A DNA stretch of 64,000 bases from DATMNR01 sp963702765 (GCA_963702765.1 CAVPEB010000023.1:62001-126000), one strand, 5' to 3'; shown: positions 1-8,668, counted from the stretch's first letter. The notes: a model not told the origin generated them from the sequence alone. Numbers and translations are program-made.

Positions 1-55
1 CAATCAACAGTTTTTCTTCCACGCGGATGCGTGATGTGAGTATAGCCAGGCGCAT
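1..55 (-). CDS. lysX: LysX, ATP-grasp ligase of LysW-dependent lysine biosynthesis (5' end only)
   Basis: Only the first 18 codons are inside the window; the gene runs off the left edge. The visible start reads MRLAILTSRIRVEEKLLI, which matches the N-terminus typical of LysX, the ATP-grasp enzyme that joins the amino group of alpha-aminoadipate to the C-terminal Glu of the carrier LysW. The ATG lies four bases after the lysW stop, so the two are translationally close and co-transcribed under the T-box upstream. A paralogous ArgX (glutamate-LysW ligase) cannot be excluded from 18 residues, but the lysine-type T-box favours lysine synthesis. Confidence 0.75.
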   Translation of the reverse strand, partial: MRLAILTSRIRVEEKLLI

Positions 56-59
56 AGTG

Positions 60-221
60 TCACTCCCCCCAATCTTCTTCGATCTGAGGTGCCAGCGCTA
101 TAGATGGAGGTTCCAGGCGCAATACCTCCAATTCCGCGCTACAATCTGGACAGTAGATGATCTCTCCAACTATGAGATCCTGGACAGTAATTTCGGCTTC
201 GCATTCTGGACAATGTGTCAT
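60..221 (-). CDS. lysW: LysW amino-group carrier protein
   Basis: A 53-residue acidic protein. It has two zinc-binding CPxC pairs (CPEC at residues 4-7, CPDC at 24-27) and ends in EDWGE, the conserved LysW tail whose terminal Glu gamma-carboxylate is the attachment point for aminoadipate or glutamate. LysW protects and presents the amino group of intermediates through the AAA-type lysine (or arginine) pathway. The start is an ATG preceded by GGAGG at the right spacing. It is the first gene behind the T-box leader and is followed directly by lysX. Length and both motifs match the family, so this is a confident call although the gene is short. Confidence 0.92.
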   Translation of the reverse strand: MTHCPECEAEITVQDLIVGEIIYCPDCSAELEVLRLEPPSIALAPQIEEDWGE

Positions 222-263
222 GGGTTGTGTTCCTCCTTCGAATTTGACTACTTGATTTCAGAC

Positions 264-545
264 AAACAAAAACGCTCTTCATCCTTCACTCAGGGAAGGA
301 CGAAGAGCGTAAATAGACGCGCTCTCGTGGTGCCACCTTCATTCGTCGATGCCTCACGACATCAACCTCGTCGAGTACTAACATACTCCAGCCCGCTAAC
401 GGGGGCATCCGGCAAAGGTCTACTTTCGCATATTGCGATTTCTTCTCGCAGCTCCGGGTTTTATTCACAGTGTATTAACATATGAGCTTTTCACCAAACG
501 CTCGCTCTCTTGACGCAACAGGAACTGTTACTCGTCCCTTCAAGC
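264..545 (-). promoter_or_regulatory. T-box riboswitch leader, predicted lysine specifier (AAA)
   Basis: Read on the minus strand, the leader has the AGTA segment near 533, GGTGAAAAGC in Stem I, the T-box core GGTGGCACCACG at about 337-326, and a terminator hairpin (arms near 309-294 and 290-273) ending in TTTTTGTTTG. The specifier segment reads GAAT-AAA-ACC with AAA at 462-460, a Lys codon. That fits control of lysW-lysX by uncharged tRNA-Lys. The bulge TGGC would pair with an acceptor end GCCA. T-box function is established for this element class; the exact specifier register is my alignment to known leaders. Confidence 0.85.
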
Positions 546-570
546 TTTTATCATATTCAATTGTGGTTAA

Positions 571-600
571 GATATAGCATGAATGTTGTTGTCTTGTCAA
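571..600 (-). promoter_or_regulatory. lysW: Promoter of the T-box/lysW operon
   Basis: On the minus strand TTGACA (600-595) is followed after 18 bp by TATATC (576-571), placing the transcript start near 564, just before the T-box. It lies only 15 bp from the end of the ISL3 element, so the insertion left the promoter core intact. Confidence 0.6.
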
Positions 601-614
601 GGCTTTTCAAATTT

Positions 615-2010
615 GGTTCTCCATCCTTGCGGGGGAAAGTGGTGAAACGTTCATGCGCCATTGCCCAGTAAAATGCGCAATCGCAGATGGGAGCGATTGC
701 GCTAGCCATAGCCTTGGCGCATGATGGCTTTGGTGCGGTTGTTCTTGCCTTCCACAAAGCATTGGAAAGACGCATGGGCAAAAACTGGAAACAGGCGAGG
801 ATTTCATGTCGCCAGTTTTTACAGGCAGAGAGAGTTTTGCGCAAAGGCTCAAGCCCAAGCGTTTGGACTCTCGAATCCAGGCATCCAGGAGCGTTTCGGC
901 AGTGGTGACCGTAGACGTTGCATACCAGGTCCGTAGCTCTTCTGTGAGCTGCCATGCCATCTCCAGGACGGGAAGCTGTTCGCCAATGCGGGTGCGATCT
1001 TGTGCCTGCTCTTCTGTGAGGTCTTCATGTGCCTGCAGAAACAGCAACGGTTTGCCTTCCAGCAACGGTTTCCCTTCTTTCTTGTGCGCCCAGCTTTGCA
1101 GCACTTTCTTGAACCCTTTCATCACAGGCTGTATCACATGAAAGTGATCGACGACAATGTGAGCATGAGGCAAGCAGAGTTGAACCGCCGGGCGATACGA
1201 CGCACGCATATCCATACGCACCGCTTTGACCGCATCAGGCGTACGGAGCCGTTCGAGCAGCGTCATGACTTCTTCTTGTTTACGTCCAGCCCTCACTTCC
1301 AACACCTGACGAGCGACCAGATCGCAAAGGATCGTATCATAGTGGTGTCCTGTGCGGCGTGCATCCTCAGCAATGCCGAGAAACGCCGGAGTGTCGAGCG
1401 GCTGCAGCTCATCCAGGTTCAGTCCTTTTCCGTTGAGTTTCTGGAGTGCCACCGTGTGGAAACACTCCTGCACGAAGCGGGGACCGACTCCAGTGGCAGT
1501 GGCGACATGCGAAAGAGGCTGGGTACAGCCCAGCTCGCCGATCTCCTCGCGCAAACGGGCAGTCGTCTTTCTGCGCCAGCCACACGCCGTCTCAGGTTCG
1601 CGTCCCGGCTTTGCGACACTGCAAACAGCGCAAGCGGCGGTTCAGTATGATCAACTCGACGGGATGCTCTCGCAAGGCACAATCTCGTTTCTTTCTGGGT
1701 CGCGTCTCATGAATTTTGACGCACTGCTTGTGACAATGAGGGCAGGTGGCCTGGGTCGTTGTTGCCATTCCCTCCACTCTCATCGTCCCATTGGCGAGCC
1801 AGTGCTGGCTCACACTATGCAACCCGTCGAGGTCTCATGGCACCAGTATGGCTTCGTTATTGGCTGCTTCTCCTGTGGTATGTTGACTTGACAAGGGGTG
1901 TCCTCCCCGGCTTGATTGGTTTTCGAACCCTCGTCTAACGAAGCACAAACCCTCTGTTCTTTTCCTCCTGCCTTATTTTTACTCAGTTTCCCCCGCAAGG
2001 ATGGAGAACC
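615..2010 (-). mobile_element. ISL3-family insertion sequence, degenerate
   Basis: The element is bounded by perfect 24-bp inverted repeats at 615-638 and 1987-2010, starting GGTTCTCCATCCTTGCGG on the outer side. The flanks CAAATTT (608-614) and CAAATATT (2011-2018) look like a decayed 8-bp target duplication. It encloses one broken ISL3-type transposase. The size of 1396 bp fits the family. No passenger gene is present. Confidence 0.85.
651..1768 (-). pseudogene. ISL3-family transposase, frameshifted
   Basis: The N-terminal zinc ribbon (CPHC..C then CLQC) starts at an ATG at 1768 behind GGAGGGA and ends in a stop near 1592. The catalytic region continues in another frame from about 1554 with DMRASYRPAV and VVDHFHVI, the DDE-domain hallmarks of ISL3 transposases. 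The C-terminus lies in a third frame (FVEGKNNRTKAIMRQ) and contains an internal TAG. With at least two frame changes and one stop the enzyme cannot be made, although the inverted repeats are perfect and could be moved in trans. Confidence 0.85.
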
Positions 2011-2033
2011 CAAATATTCTGAAACTTTCGCCC

Positions 2034-2062
2034 TTGATTTCCATGTTTTTGTATGGTAATCT
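2034..2062 (+). promoter_or_regulatory. Candidate promoter of the leader-peptide cassette
   Basis: TTGATT at 2034-2039 and TAATCT at 2057-2062 are separated by 17 bp. It lies 24 bp outside the right end of the ISL3 element and 35 bp before the small ORF. This is a pattern call only. Confidence 0.4.
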
Positions 2063-2096
2063 CGTTGTGAAATACAAATTATATGGAGGTAGTAAT

Positions 2097-2150
2097 ATGT
2101 CAGTAGTAGTCATTCCTTCGGTATCCACGTTGAGTGGTGTTCTTCGTTGA
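2097..2150 (+). CDS. Putative 17-residue leader peptide
   Basis: A 17-codon ORF, MSVVVIPSVSTLSGVLR, starts with ATG after a strong GGAGGT (2085-2090) and follows a plausible promoter. The run VVVI plus three Leu and a later Val resembles branched-chain amino-acid attenuator peptides. A stem-loop follows 28 nt after the stop. No biosynthetic gene follows in the same direction; the next rightward gene is the RIO kinase 420 bp away. It may be an orphan attenuator left after a rearrangement, or a chance ORF. No homologue is recognised. Confidence 0.35.
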   Translation: MSVVVIPSVSTLSGVLR

Positions 2151-2177
2151 GTTAATCTCTAGCCTAAAGCATCGAGA

Positions 2178-2211
2178 AGGTGAATCCTCGCGAACTCTCG
2201 CGATTTCACCT
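2178..2211 (+). terminator. Stem-loop after the leader peptide (attenuator-like)
   Basis: Nested arms AGGTGAA/TTCACCT and CGCGA/TCGCG enclose a four-base loop ACTC. There is no T-run after it, so it is not a classic terminator. It could be an attenuation hairpin tied to translation of the small ORF. Confidence 0.35.
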
Positions 2212-2570
2212 GCACATTTCGGGCACTTAAATCTATTGCTTCTTTGATCCACACAAGGCAATAACGAGAGTCGCTCGTAGTTTTTCCTCTAATGTTCGGC
2301 CTGAGACATACTCCAACCAGACAAGGTCGTTCTGAAACCACTCCGCAGATACTCGCTTCACATCTATAGTTCTTCTTGCGTGATTCCATGCCTTTATTGC
2401 CGAGTCGAAATATGCTGTATGTCTATTGATGCAACTCCATGCAGCACTTGTGATCCGAAAACATGCTCTCGTCAAAAAGCTTTTCTTAAAGGCAATGAGT
2501 TATGCAAAAGAGGCAACATCACACGCTATAGAAATTAAATCATGTCAATACGCCCAAAGGAGCTAATACT
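2212..2570. other. Intergenic, no supported gene
   Basis: Minus-strand reading frames here contain a fragment like SAIKAWNHA that faintly resembles a matrixin-type peptidase, but it switches frame and lacks a catalytic motif. I see no intact gene. Confidence 0.4.
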
Positions 2571-3566
2571 TTGAAGAGATCTTTCGAAGATAATTCTGAA
2601 GAAGAGCTTGTCACATTCGAGAAAATAAAGCCTGGTTTGCGCGAGCGTGCTCGATCCCGCTCTTATACACAAGCCAAACCTACAAAGAAAGCGAGTTATG
2701 AAAGTAGTTCTGACGTTCAGCGTTGGTTGCGCGAACAATCGTATGATGTCCAGCAGCCTGACACGGGTTTCCATCCTACATTGCTGACATCCAGGCGCGA
2801 TGCGCCCTGGATACTTTCTTCGCTAGAGCCATTCTATAAGCAGCATTTGATCACAGATGTGCTGCATGAAGCGCATAGCGGCAAGGAAGCAACAGTTTAC
2901 TGTTGCAAGGCTCATTCATCGACAGGAGTAGAATACCTGGCAGCAAAGATATACCGGCCACGTATGTTTCGAAGCCTGCGTAATGATGCCATCTATCGCT
3001 ATAGCCGGGTTCAACGTGATGAGCAGGGTCAAGCGGAACATGGTAACAGCCGCAGGGGGAGCGCTGCAACACGAAAGACCGAGAAGGGACGTGCGGCCCA
3101 GGTAGCATCCTGGATCGAGTACGAGTACCAGACTCAACGTTTGCTCTACTCCCATGGCGCCAATGTACCTTGCACGTTTGCGCAGATCGGTAATGCTGTA
3201 CTGATGGAGTATATCGGTGATGTAGGTGACCCAGCTCCCCGACTCAGCGATGTTGTACTTGAAGTTGAGGATGCGCAACCGCTCTTTAACTGCATTATGA
3301 ACAACATCGAGCTTGCTCTGAAACATGGTCGCATTCACGGCGACCTCTCGGGATACAATATTCTTTATTGGAACGAGGCTGTGACACTGATTGACTTTGC
3401 GCAGGCAGTCGATCCGTATCACAATTCTGATGTGTTCTCGTTATTCCTGCGTGATATTGAGCGCATCTGCCAGTACTTTGAGCAATACAACGTGCAATGC
3501 AATGCAAATGAACTCGCGCGGGAGATTTGGAGCGGCCACATGGGACCAATCCCGGAACTGATTTGA
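2571..3566 (+). CDS. RIO-family serine protein kinase
   Basis: The 331-residue protein has a basic, low-complexity N-terminus (1-60) and then a RIO kinase fold. It shows a nucleotide loop GKEATVY (104-110), the Lys motif AAKIYRPRMF, the catalytic HGDLSGYN (256-263) and the metal-binding IDFAQ (274-278). It is closest to the RIO1 group, which in bacteria is of unclear substrate. The start is a TTG, chosen because AAAGGAG lies 9 bp upstream and no ATG fits before the conserved region. It is monocistronic, followed by a stem-loop. The kinase motifs are intact, so it should be active. Confidence 0.88.
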   Translation: MKRSFEDNSEEELVTFEKIKPGLRERARSRSYTQAKPTKKASYESSSDVQRWLREQSYDVQQPDTGFHPTLLTSRRDAPWILSSLEPFYKQHLITDVLHEAHSGKEATVYCCKAHSSTGVEYLAAKIYRPRMFRSLRNDAIYRYSRVQRDEQGQAEHGNSRRGSAATRKTEKGRAAQVASWIEYEYQTQRLLYSHGANVPCTFAQIGNAVLMEYIGDVGDPAPRLSDVVLEVEDAQPLFNCIMNNIELALKHGRIHGDLSGYNILYWNEAVTLIDFAQAVDPYHNSDVFSLFLRDIERICQYFEQYNVQCNANELAREIWSGHMGPIPELI

Positions 3567-3610
3567 GCAGCATCTCTATGCGCAGATTTCATCGATGGTT
3601 TGTAATAGTG

Positions 3611-3641
3611 CCGATACTCCTGTTTTTATGAGGAGTATCGG
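3611..3641 (+). terminator. Stem-loop downstream of the RIO kinase
   Basis: Arms CCGATACTCC and GGAGTATCGG enclose a T-rich loop 45 bp after the stop codon. No T-run follows, so termination efficiency is uncertain. Confidence 0.45.
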
Positions 3642-3788
3642 TACCTGGCTGTGGATCAGGATTCACAATATTGTGTTTCATTGACTTTGTGATAGAAATA
3701 CTATATACGCTAATCATCCTAAGCTGTCACTTGCTAAAGCTGTTATTTTCGTCCAGCATCGTAGATTGATTAGAAAGAAGAACATCTC

Positions 3789-4667
3789 ATGGTTACTTCC
3801 CTTACACCGATTGGTGTGACTGGTTCTTCAGGACAACTTGGAGGCAGAGTAGCGGCCCGACTTGCAAATCTTGGCCAGCCTCAGCGGCTAATCGTAAGGA
3901 ATCCTGCTCGTGCCCCACAACTTCCAGGCGCTGAGATTATGAAGGCATCCTACGAAGATGAAACATCTATGAAGGTAGCCCTCGGTGGAATCAAGGCATT
4001 ATTCCTTGTCTCAGGGTATGGGCTTGATCGCATGGAGCAGCACTATAGCGCTATCGATGCTGCAGTCGCTTCCGGGGTCGAACGTATTGTCTACACTTCT
4101 TTCCTGTCCGCTGCCCCGGTTGCGACTTTCACACATGCCCGCGAACACTATCTCACAGAACAACATATTCGTGACAGCGGTTGCAGCTATACATTCTTGC
4201 GACCGACTTTTTACCTCGACCGTGCTCCTCGCTGGTTCTCCAACGAAGGAGTTGTTCAAGGACCCGCTGGCAACGGAACCATTACCTGGGTTTCACGCGA
4301 TGATCTGGCCAATGTAGCTGTCGCTGTTCTAACTACCAGCGGACATGATGGAGCAAGCTATGAAATTACTGGCACGCAGGCTCTCACGCTCAATCAGGCT
4401 GCAGATGAGTTTTCACGCGCCACAGGTATCCCAGCCTCCTATTGGCCTGAAACTATTGAGGAAGCTAAAGCATCACGAGCAAAGTTCAATCCTACTGATT
4501 GGGAACTCGATGCCTGGGTAAGTACTTACGCCGCAATTGCTACAGGTGAGCTATCTGTTGTTAGTCACAGCGTCGAAGCCCTGACAGGACATGCTCCCCA
4601 GACGCTGGCTGACTACTTGTATAAGCATCCAGAGAGCTATGAGCATATTACAGCGAACCGATTCTGA
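3789..4667 (+). CDS. NmrA/QOR2-like NAD(P)-binding reductase (atypical SDR)
   Basis: A 292-residue single-domain Rossmann protein. The N-terminal GVTGSSGQLG (residues 9-18) is the dinucleotide-binding Gly-rich loop of atypical short-chain dehydrogenases. VERIVYTSFLSA and the LRPTFYLDR segment match the NmrA / quinone oxidoreductase 2 (YtfG) group, which lacks the usual Tyr-x-x-x-Lys pair. Likely an NAD(P)H-dependent quinone reductase or a redox sensor; the substrate cannot be read from sequence. The ribosome site is weak (AGAAAGAAG). It is transcribed alone and ends before a good terminator. Confidence 0.82.
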   Translation: MVTSLTPIGVTGSSGQLGGRVAARLANLGQPQRLIVRNPARAPQLPGAEIMKASYEDETSMKVALGGIKALFLVSGYGLDRMEQHYSAIDAAVASGVERIVYTSFLSAAPVATFTHAREHYLTEQHIRDSGCSYTFLRPTFYLDRAPRWFSNEGVVQGPAGNGTITWVSRDDLANVAVAVLTTSGHDGASYEITGTQALTLNQAADEFSRATGIPASYWPETIEEAKASRAKFNPTDWELDAWVSTYAAIATGELSVVSHSVEALTGHAPQTLADYLYKHPESYEHITANRF

Positions 4668-4750
4668 ATATCTTTAGCTCGCTTATGCGATCACAACAAG
4701 AATTTAACTATCAATTTCTTGACCAGTTAAGTATTTTCTATCTATTATCT

Positions 4751-4791
4751 AAAATAGCGCTCATATAGCGCTCATTTTGAGCACTATTTTT
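4751..4791 (+). terminator. Rho-independent terminator after the NmrA-like gene
   Basis: AAAATAGCGCTCA pairs with TGAGCACTATTTT (one mismatch) and is followed by a T-run. The rest of the 4668-5030 spacer is AT-rich with no gene seen. Confidence 0.6.
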
Positions 4792-5030
4792 GGGGCATAA
4801 CCATTGGTTTTGTTGTGAGCATACGGATTTAGTAGACAGTTATGACTTCTAATGATTTTGATGATTAGGTTTTTATAAAATAATCTATAATAAGCATAAT
4901 TGCTAAATCATCCTGTATTGGCTCACATTCTGAGGTCATGAGCCAGTCTCACTTGATTATCCAACTGTAAGATTTGTTAGCGATAATTGAGCAAAGGTCT
5001 CAAAGCCGTTGATTTTCTGCGCTGCAACAT

Positions 5031-5330
5031 TTACTGAATACCAACTTGCAACTCTTCTTCGCTCTTATAGAGACCGTAACCGCTCTCGATAAGTTCACAC
5101 AGTCTTCGCGTGAAGCGTGCTGCTGGTGCGCCATCGAGAATGCCATGGTCAAAGTTGAGAGTCAAACTAAGATATTCATGAGGCTCGATGTGTCCGTCAA
5201 CGAATGCTGGCCGCATGGCAATACCGCCAACCACAATACTCAAAGTATGGATTGGCAGATCAATGCCCCAGCCACCTCGATCGCTAAACATGCCAATAGC
5301 TGTTAACCCAACTGTACCCATGTTTTGTTT
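5031..5330 (-). pseudogene. C-terminal remnant of a 2-oxoacid dehydrogenase E2-type acyltransferase
   Basis: About 100 residues match the end of the CAT-fold catalytic domain: GTVGLTAIGMFSDRGGWGI, then LSLTLNFDHGILDGAPAARF. The latter carries the DHGxxDG catalytic box with the general-base Asp/His. The lipoyl and subunit-binding domains and most of the catalytic domain are missing. The frame opens only inside the 3' end of the neighbouring SRPBCC gene. This looks like a stump left by a deletion that joined the two genes. No E1 or E3 gene is nearby. Confidence 0.7.
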
Positions 5331-5973
5331 GAGTAATTGAGGGCTCTTGCTCAGTGGTCTGCTCCCGACTCCCCTCTGCACGCTGTTTGATGCCGAGCAT
5401 CAGCTTGCGCATCATTGGAAAGTCCCCGATCTCCATGAGGACCAGATCGGTCACAATCGTGGGTCTTTTCCATCGGTATTGACACTTCAGCCTAATGATG
5501 AGGCGTGTAGACTCTTCGTCAATGGGGATCAGCTTCCACGCCCAGGTACTTGCAGCTTTTTTCCAAAGCATCCAGCTATCAGGTTCGAAGGCCATCACAC
5601 GGAAAGCCGTCTCCTCGGACACCTTTCCCGACATAGGAATCCAAGTACCCACCTCAATATGTTGAAGTTCGGGGATGATGCGTGTGGCGCTCGGCTTGCC
5701 GAGGTTGTCCAGCAGATCGTAGCTGTAGAACCCAGCCCGACCGTACCCAATTTGAACGATCCAAGGCCAGATCTCTTCAGGGCGAGCATGGATAGTTATG
5801 GCACGGGTTATGTTGAATGTTGGTTTCTCAATGAGCTCATCTCCTTGCATTGCAAGTATGACCTCATCATCGGTTGCTCCCCATCGTGAGTGCCAGGGAC
5901 GGTAGAAACGCAGGAAGAGACCAAACGCAGTTCCGCCCAGGAAGGCTAATCCTATACCCATCTTTTTGAACAT
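5284..5973 (-). CDS. SRPBCC-fold membrane-anchored protein (copy 1)
   Basis: 229 residues. A hydrophobic N-terminal segment (about 6-24) is followed by RWGATDDEV and a START-like SRPBCC domain (ITIHARPEEIWPWIVQIGYGRAGFYSYD). These proteins bind hydrophobic ligands in a helix-grip cavity; the ligand is unknown. The start at 5973 is chosen because CAAAGGAGG precedes it, while the longer frame has no site. The C-terminal 25 residues overlap the acyltransferase stump and are probably not native. It is the second of two paralogues at the end of a leftward operon. Confidence 0.8.
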   Translation of the reverse strand: MFKKMGIGLAFLGGTAFGLFLRFYRPWHSRWGATDDEVILAMQGDELIEKPTFNITRAITIHARPEEIWPWIVQIGYGRAGFYSYDLLDNLGKPSATRIIPELQHIEVGTWIPMSGKVSEETAFRVMAFEPDSWMLWKKAASTWAWKLIPIDEESTRLIIRLKCQYRWKRPTIVTDLVLMEIGDFPMMRKLMLGIKQRAEGSREQTTEQEPSITQTKHGYSWVNSYWHV

Positions 5974-6108
5974 GAAAAACCTCCTTTGCGCCTTTCTGTG
6001 CAATGGCTTATTACGACACTCCTGTGTATTTTGTTAAAAGTCATAATTAGCTATACATCTCCTCATGCCTCTCAGAATTAGAATGCAGAGCAATTCATAG
6101 AATTCTTC

Positions 6109-6853
6109 TTAAACGAGCGACGCATTCTGAAGAACTTGATGAGGCGTAATTCCCTCTATATCCTCAGGTGCCTGCTTACAACTCCGTTCCACACGCTGCT
6201 TGATCGTTTGCAACATCATGCGCGCCATGAGGAAATCTGCTGGGAACAACATCGGTTTGGTCAGCATCCTGAACATTTTAGGCTCATAACTGGCTCGAGT
6301 GCGTACAATCAGCCTCGTGATGCCTTCCTCTTTCTCATCTAGGATAAAAACCCAACTAAACTCTCCATGTAGCCCAAATTTCGGGTCATTCCGCATGGAT
6401 GCCGGTGCCATAAAGAGGATATGGGTGGTCGAGAACAGTGCCAGGACGTGATCTGGCTCAAAAGTAGCCACTGTGAAGAAAGCCGTTCCTGGAGGGCCAT
6501 CTGAGAACCGTGTCTCCAACCTCCAGTTGTTGCAGTTCGGGGATGATATAGTCAGGGCTGGCAGGGTGGCTTGTACGCCAAATGTACTTGTCAACCCACT
6601 GGTACCAGCGCGCGTCGGTATACCACCAGCCACGGTCGTAGCCCATTTGCACCAGCCACGGCCAGATATCAGTTCGGGAAGCATGAATGGAGATGGCATG
6701 CGTTGTTTCTAGCATGGGATGTGGTATAAGATCATCGCCTGGCAAGGGGCGATGCACTTCGTCGTCCGTTGCTCCCCAGCGCATTCCTAAGCGACGCAAT
6801 AAATATGCGCCAGATACTCCTGCTAGCAATCCAAGACAGAGCTTATTTTTCAT
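6109..6853 (-). CDS. SRPBCC-fold membrane-anchored protein (copy 2), one frameshift
   Basis: The N-terminal frame (from 6853, behind AAAGGAGAAACG) gives a signal-like hydrophobic start, MRWGATDDEVHRPLPGDDLI, and WPWLVQMGYDRGWWYTD. The C-terminal frame continues with GPPGTAFFTVATFEPDHVL, then IKQRVERS. The two join near 6510 by one base. Read together they give a protein of about 245 residues that is a clear paralogue of the neighbouring copy. Whether the indel is real or a sequencing fault is unresolved. It follows the ABC permease by 55 bp and is probably co-transcribed with it. Confidence 0.75.
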
Positions 6854-6908
6854 GGAAACGTTTCTCCTTTCAATTCAATGTACCTTCGAACGCACTCGTT
6901 GAGTTAGC

Positions 6909-7661
6909 TCAATAGGCTCGCTTGCGAAATAATGCCAGCGCCAGGACGAGTGGTAGCACTGCTGCAACCAGGCAAATGGCGAACTCCTTAAACGGAAATC
7001 CCTGACCCAGATATACGGCCTGGTTCGACCAGTAGCCAATCAAATTCCAGTCACCCCAGCCGGGGATAAAGCTGGGAATAACTGTGAGTAGGGTGATCAC
7101 AAGCGCACAGATCAATGGCCACAATGCGTCCTTAAATAGGACCGAGAACATAAGTGCCAGACCTAGCCCAAATAACACTCCCAACCACAACAAGAAAGCA
7201 GAAATCGTTACTCCGCCGATGTCCTGTGGATGTCCCATAATTGCCGCCGTCACGAGCAATGCAATACTGGTTATTGCGCTGATTGCAAGAAGAATCAAGG
7301 CACTCACTGCGTACTTGATCAGCAACATTCGCTCGCGGCTGATCGGTTTACCTAACAGAAAGAAGATGGTCCCTTTGTTCACCTCTCCTGCAATCAATCC
7401 AGCTCCTAATACGATTGCCACGATGACCATGATCTCCGGGCCATTTTTGGCAAACCAATTCCCCCATACATAGAGGTTGTAGCTGCTAGTCATCTGCTGC
7501 ATTTGCTGCTGTAAGAACTGGGGCATTTGTTGCATGTTGCTCGTATTCAATGCCGATTTGAACAAGCCATAGGTAGCCGTCGATACTTCGACCAGCACCA
7601 GGGCTATCAAACCGCAAATGATCGCTTTCCAGCGCGCCTCAATGAGCTCCTTAACGGCCAT
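6909..7661 (-). CDS. ABC-2 type transporter permease
   Basis: 250 residues with six predicted membrane segments: an N-terminal helix after KAIICG, a Gln/Met-rich external loop (about 42-58, MQQMPQFLQQQMQQM), then GEVNKGTIFFLLGKPISRERM, which is the conserved cytosolic motif of ABC-2 permeases, and four further helices. It overlaps the 3' end of the ATPase gene by 11 bp, showing translational coupling, and has its own AAGGAGG. With the ATPase it forms an exporter; the substrate is not evident. Confidence 0.85.
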   Translation of the reverse strand: MAVKELIEARWKAIICGLIALVLVEVSTATYGLFKSALNTSNMQQMPQFLQQQMQQMTSSYNLYVWGNWFAKNGPEIMVIVAIVLGAGLIAGEVNKGTIFFLLGKPISRERMLLIKYAVSALILLAISAITSIALLVTAAIMGHPQDIGGVTISAFLLWLGVLFGLGLALMFSVLFKDALWPLICALVITLLTVIPSFIPGWGDWNLIGYWSNQAVYLGQGFPFKEFAICLVAAVLPLVLALALFRKRAY

Positions 7662-8625
7662 GATCTACCTCCTTCATGGATTCCAAGAATAAATCTTCGA
7701 GATTGAGATCCACCATTTCAATCTCGCGAATAGCATAGGGCCTGATCTTCAAGGATTGTTCCAACAGATCTACGTTTCCATGGGTGAGCAGCCTGACACT
7801 GCGTCCTTCCTGTGCTAGATTTATAACCTCGGGCAAACGACGAAGCGTCTCGATTTCAGTCGCAGGTGGTAGATCAACATAGGTCAGCTTGACGACCCTT
7901 TTAGCCTGCTTCAGGTTGTCGAGCTGATCACATAGCACCAGTTTGCCTGAATGAATGATGGCTACCCAATCAGCCACCGCTTCTACCTCGGAGAGAATGT
8001 GCGAGGAAAAGAAGATCGTCTTGCCACGAGAAGCAACTTCGCTGACCAGAGTGTTCAGGAACTCGTGTCGTGCCATTGGGTCCAGCCCAGCCGTCGGCTC
8101 ATCCAGTATGAGCAATTCTGGATTACTTCCCAACGCCAGACTCAATGCTAACTGGGATTTCATGCCTTTCGAAAGGTTTCCCACCTTCTCTCTCGGCAGT
8201 AATCCAAACAAGCCAACATAACGGTCCACCACTTGCTGATCCCACTCCTGACTGACGGAGCGACAGAATGCACATAACTGTGGAATGGTGAGAAAATCAT
8301 AAAGGCTGTTGGTTTCACTCACATATCCTACTCGAGCACGTACCTGAAGGCTCTGGCTTGCAACATTATTGCCGAACACCTGTGCTCGACCCTCATTGGG
8401 TGGACGGAAGCCGAGAAGGGTTTTAATGGTCGTTGTCTTACCCGAGCCATTAGGACCGAGGAATCCAAAAATACTTCCAACTGGCACGGTGAATGTCAAT
8501 CCATCCACGGCTCGCTTTGAGCCGTACTTCACTACGAGATCTTGTATATCGATGGCGATTGCTTGTTTATACGCCGGGTGCGACTGATTACGTTCCGTCG
8601 TGAGTATACTTTGTTGTTCGTTCAT
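7651..8625 (-). CDS. ABC transporter ATP-binding protein
   Basis: 324 residues. Walker A GPNGSGKTTT, Q-loop in SETNSLYDF, signature LSKGMKSQLALSLAL, Walker B ELLILDEPTAGLD and the switch His in FFSSHILSEVE are all present, so it is catalytically complete. A C-terminal extension after about residue 235 resembles the regulatory tail of the CcmA/NatA-type ABC-2 exporters. It starts at an ATG behind AGGAGGAGG, 43 bp after the alpha/beta hydrolase gene, and overlaps the permease. Together they form the core of a leftward operon. Confidence 0.9.
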   Translation of the reverse strand: MNEQQSILTTERNQSHPAYKQAIAIDIQDLVVKYGSKRAVDGLTFTVPVGSIFGFLGPNGSGKTTTIKTLLGFRPPNEGRAQVFGNNVASQSLQVRARVGYVSETNSLYDFLTIPQLCAFCRSVSQEWDQQVVDRYVGLFGLLPREKVGNLSKGMKSQLALSLALGSNPELLILDEPTAGLDPMARHEFLNTLVSEVASRGKTIFFSSHILSEVEAVADWVAIIHSGKLVLCDQLDNLKQAKRVVKLTYVDLPPATEIETLRRLPEVINLAQEGRSVRLLTHGNVDLLEQSLKIRPYAIREIEMVDLNLEDLFLESMKEVDHGR

Positions 8626-8668
8626 ACGTTTCCTCCTCCTCTCATGACTAAAAATCTCCTTGAATACC

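Noticed and set aside
27..485. 152-codon open frame on the plus strand
   Set aside because: It lies antisense to lysW and the T-box leader, has no ribosome site and no recognisable motif; the minus-strand features explain the sequence.
2159..2475. Short minus-strand frames resembling a matrixin-type protease
   Set aside because: Similarity is limited to a few residues, crosses frames and lacks the HExxH zinc motif.
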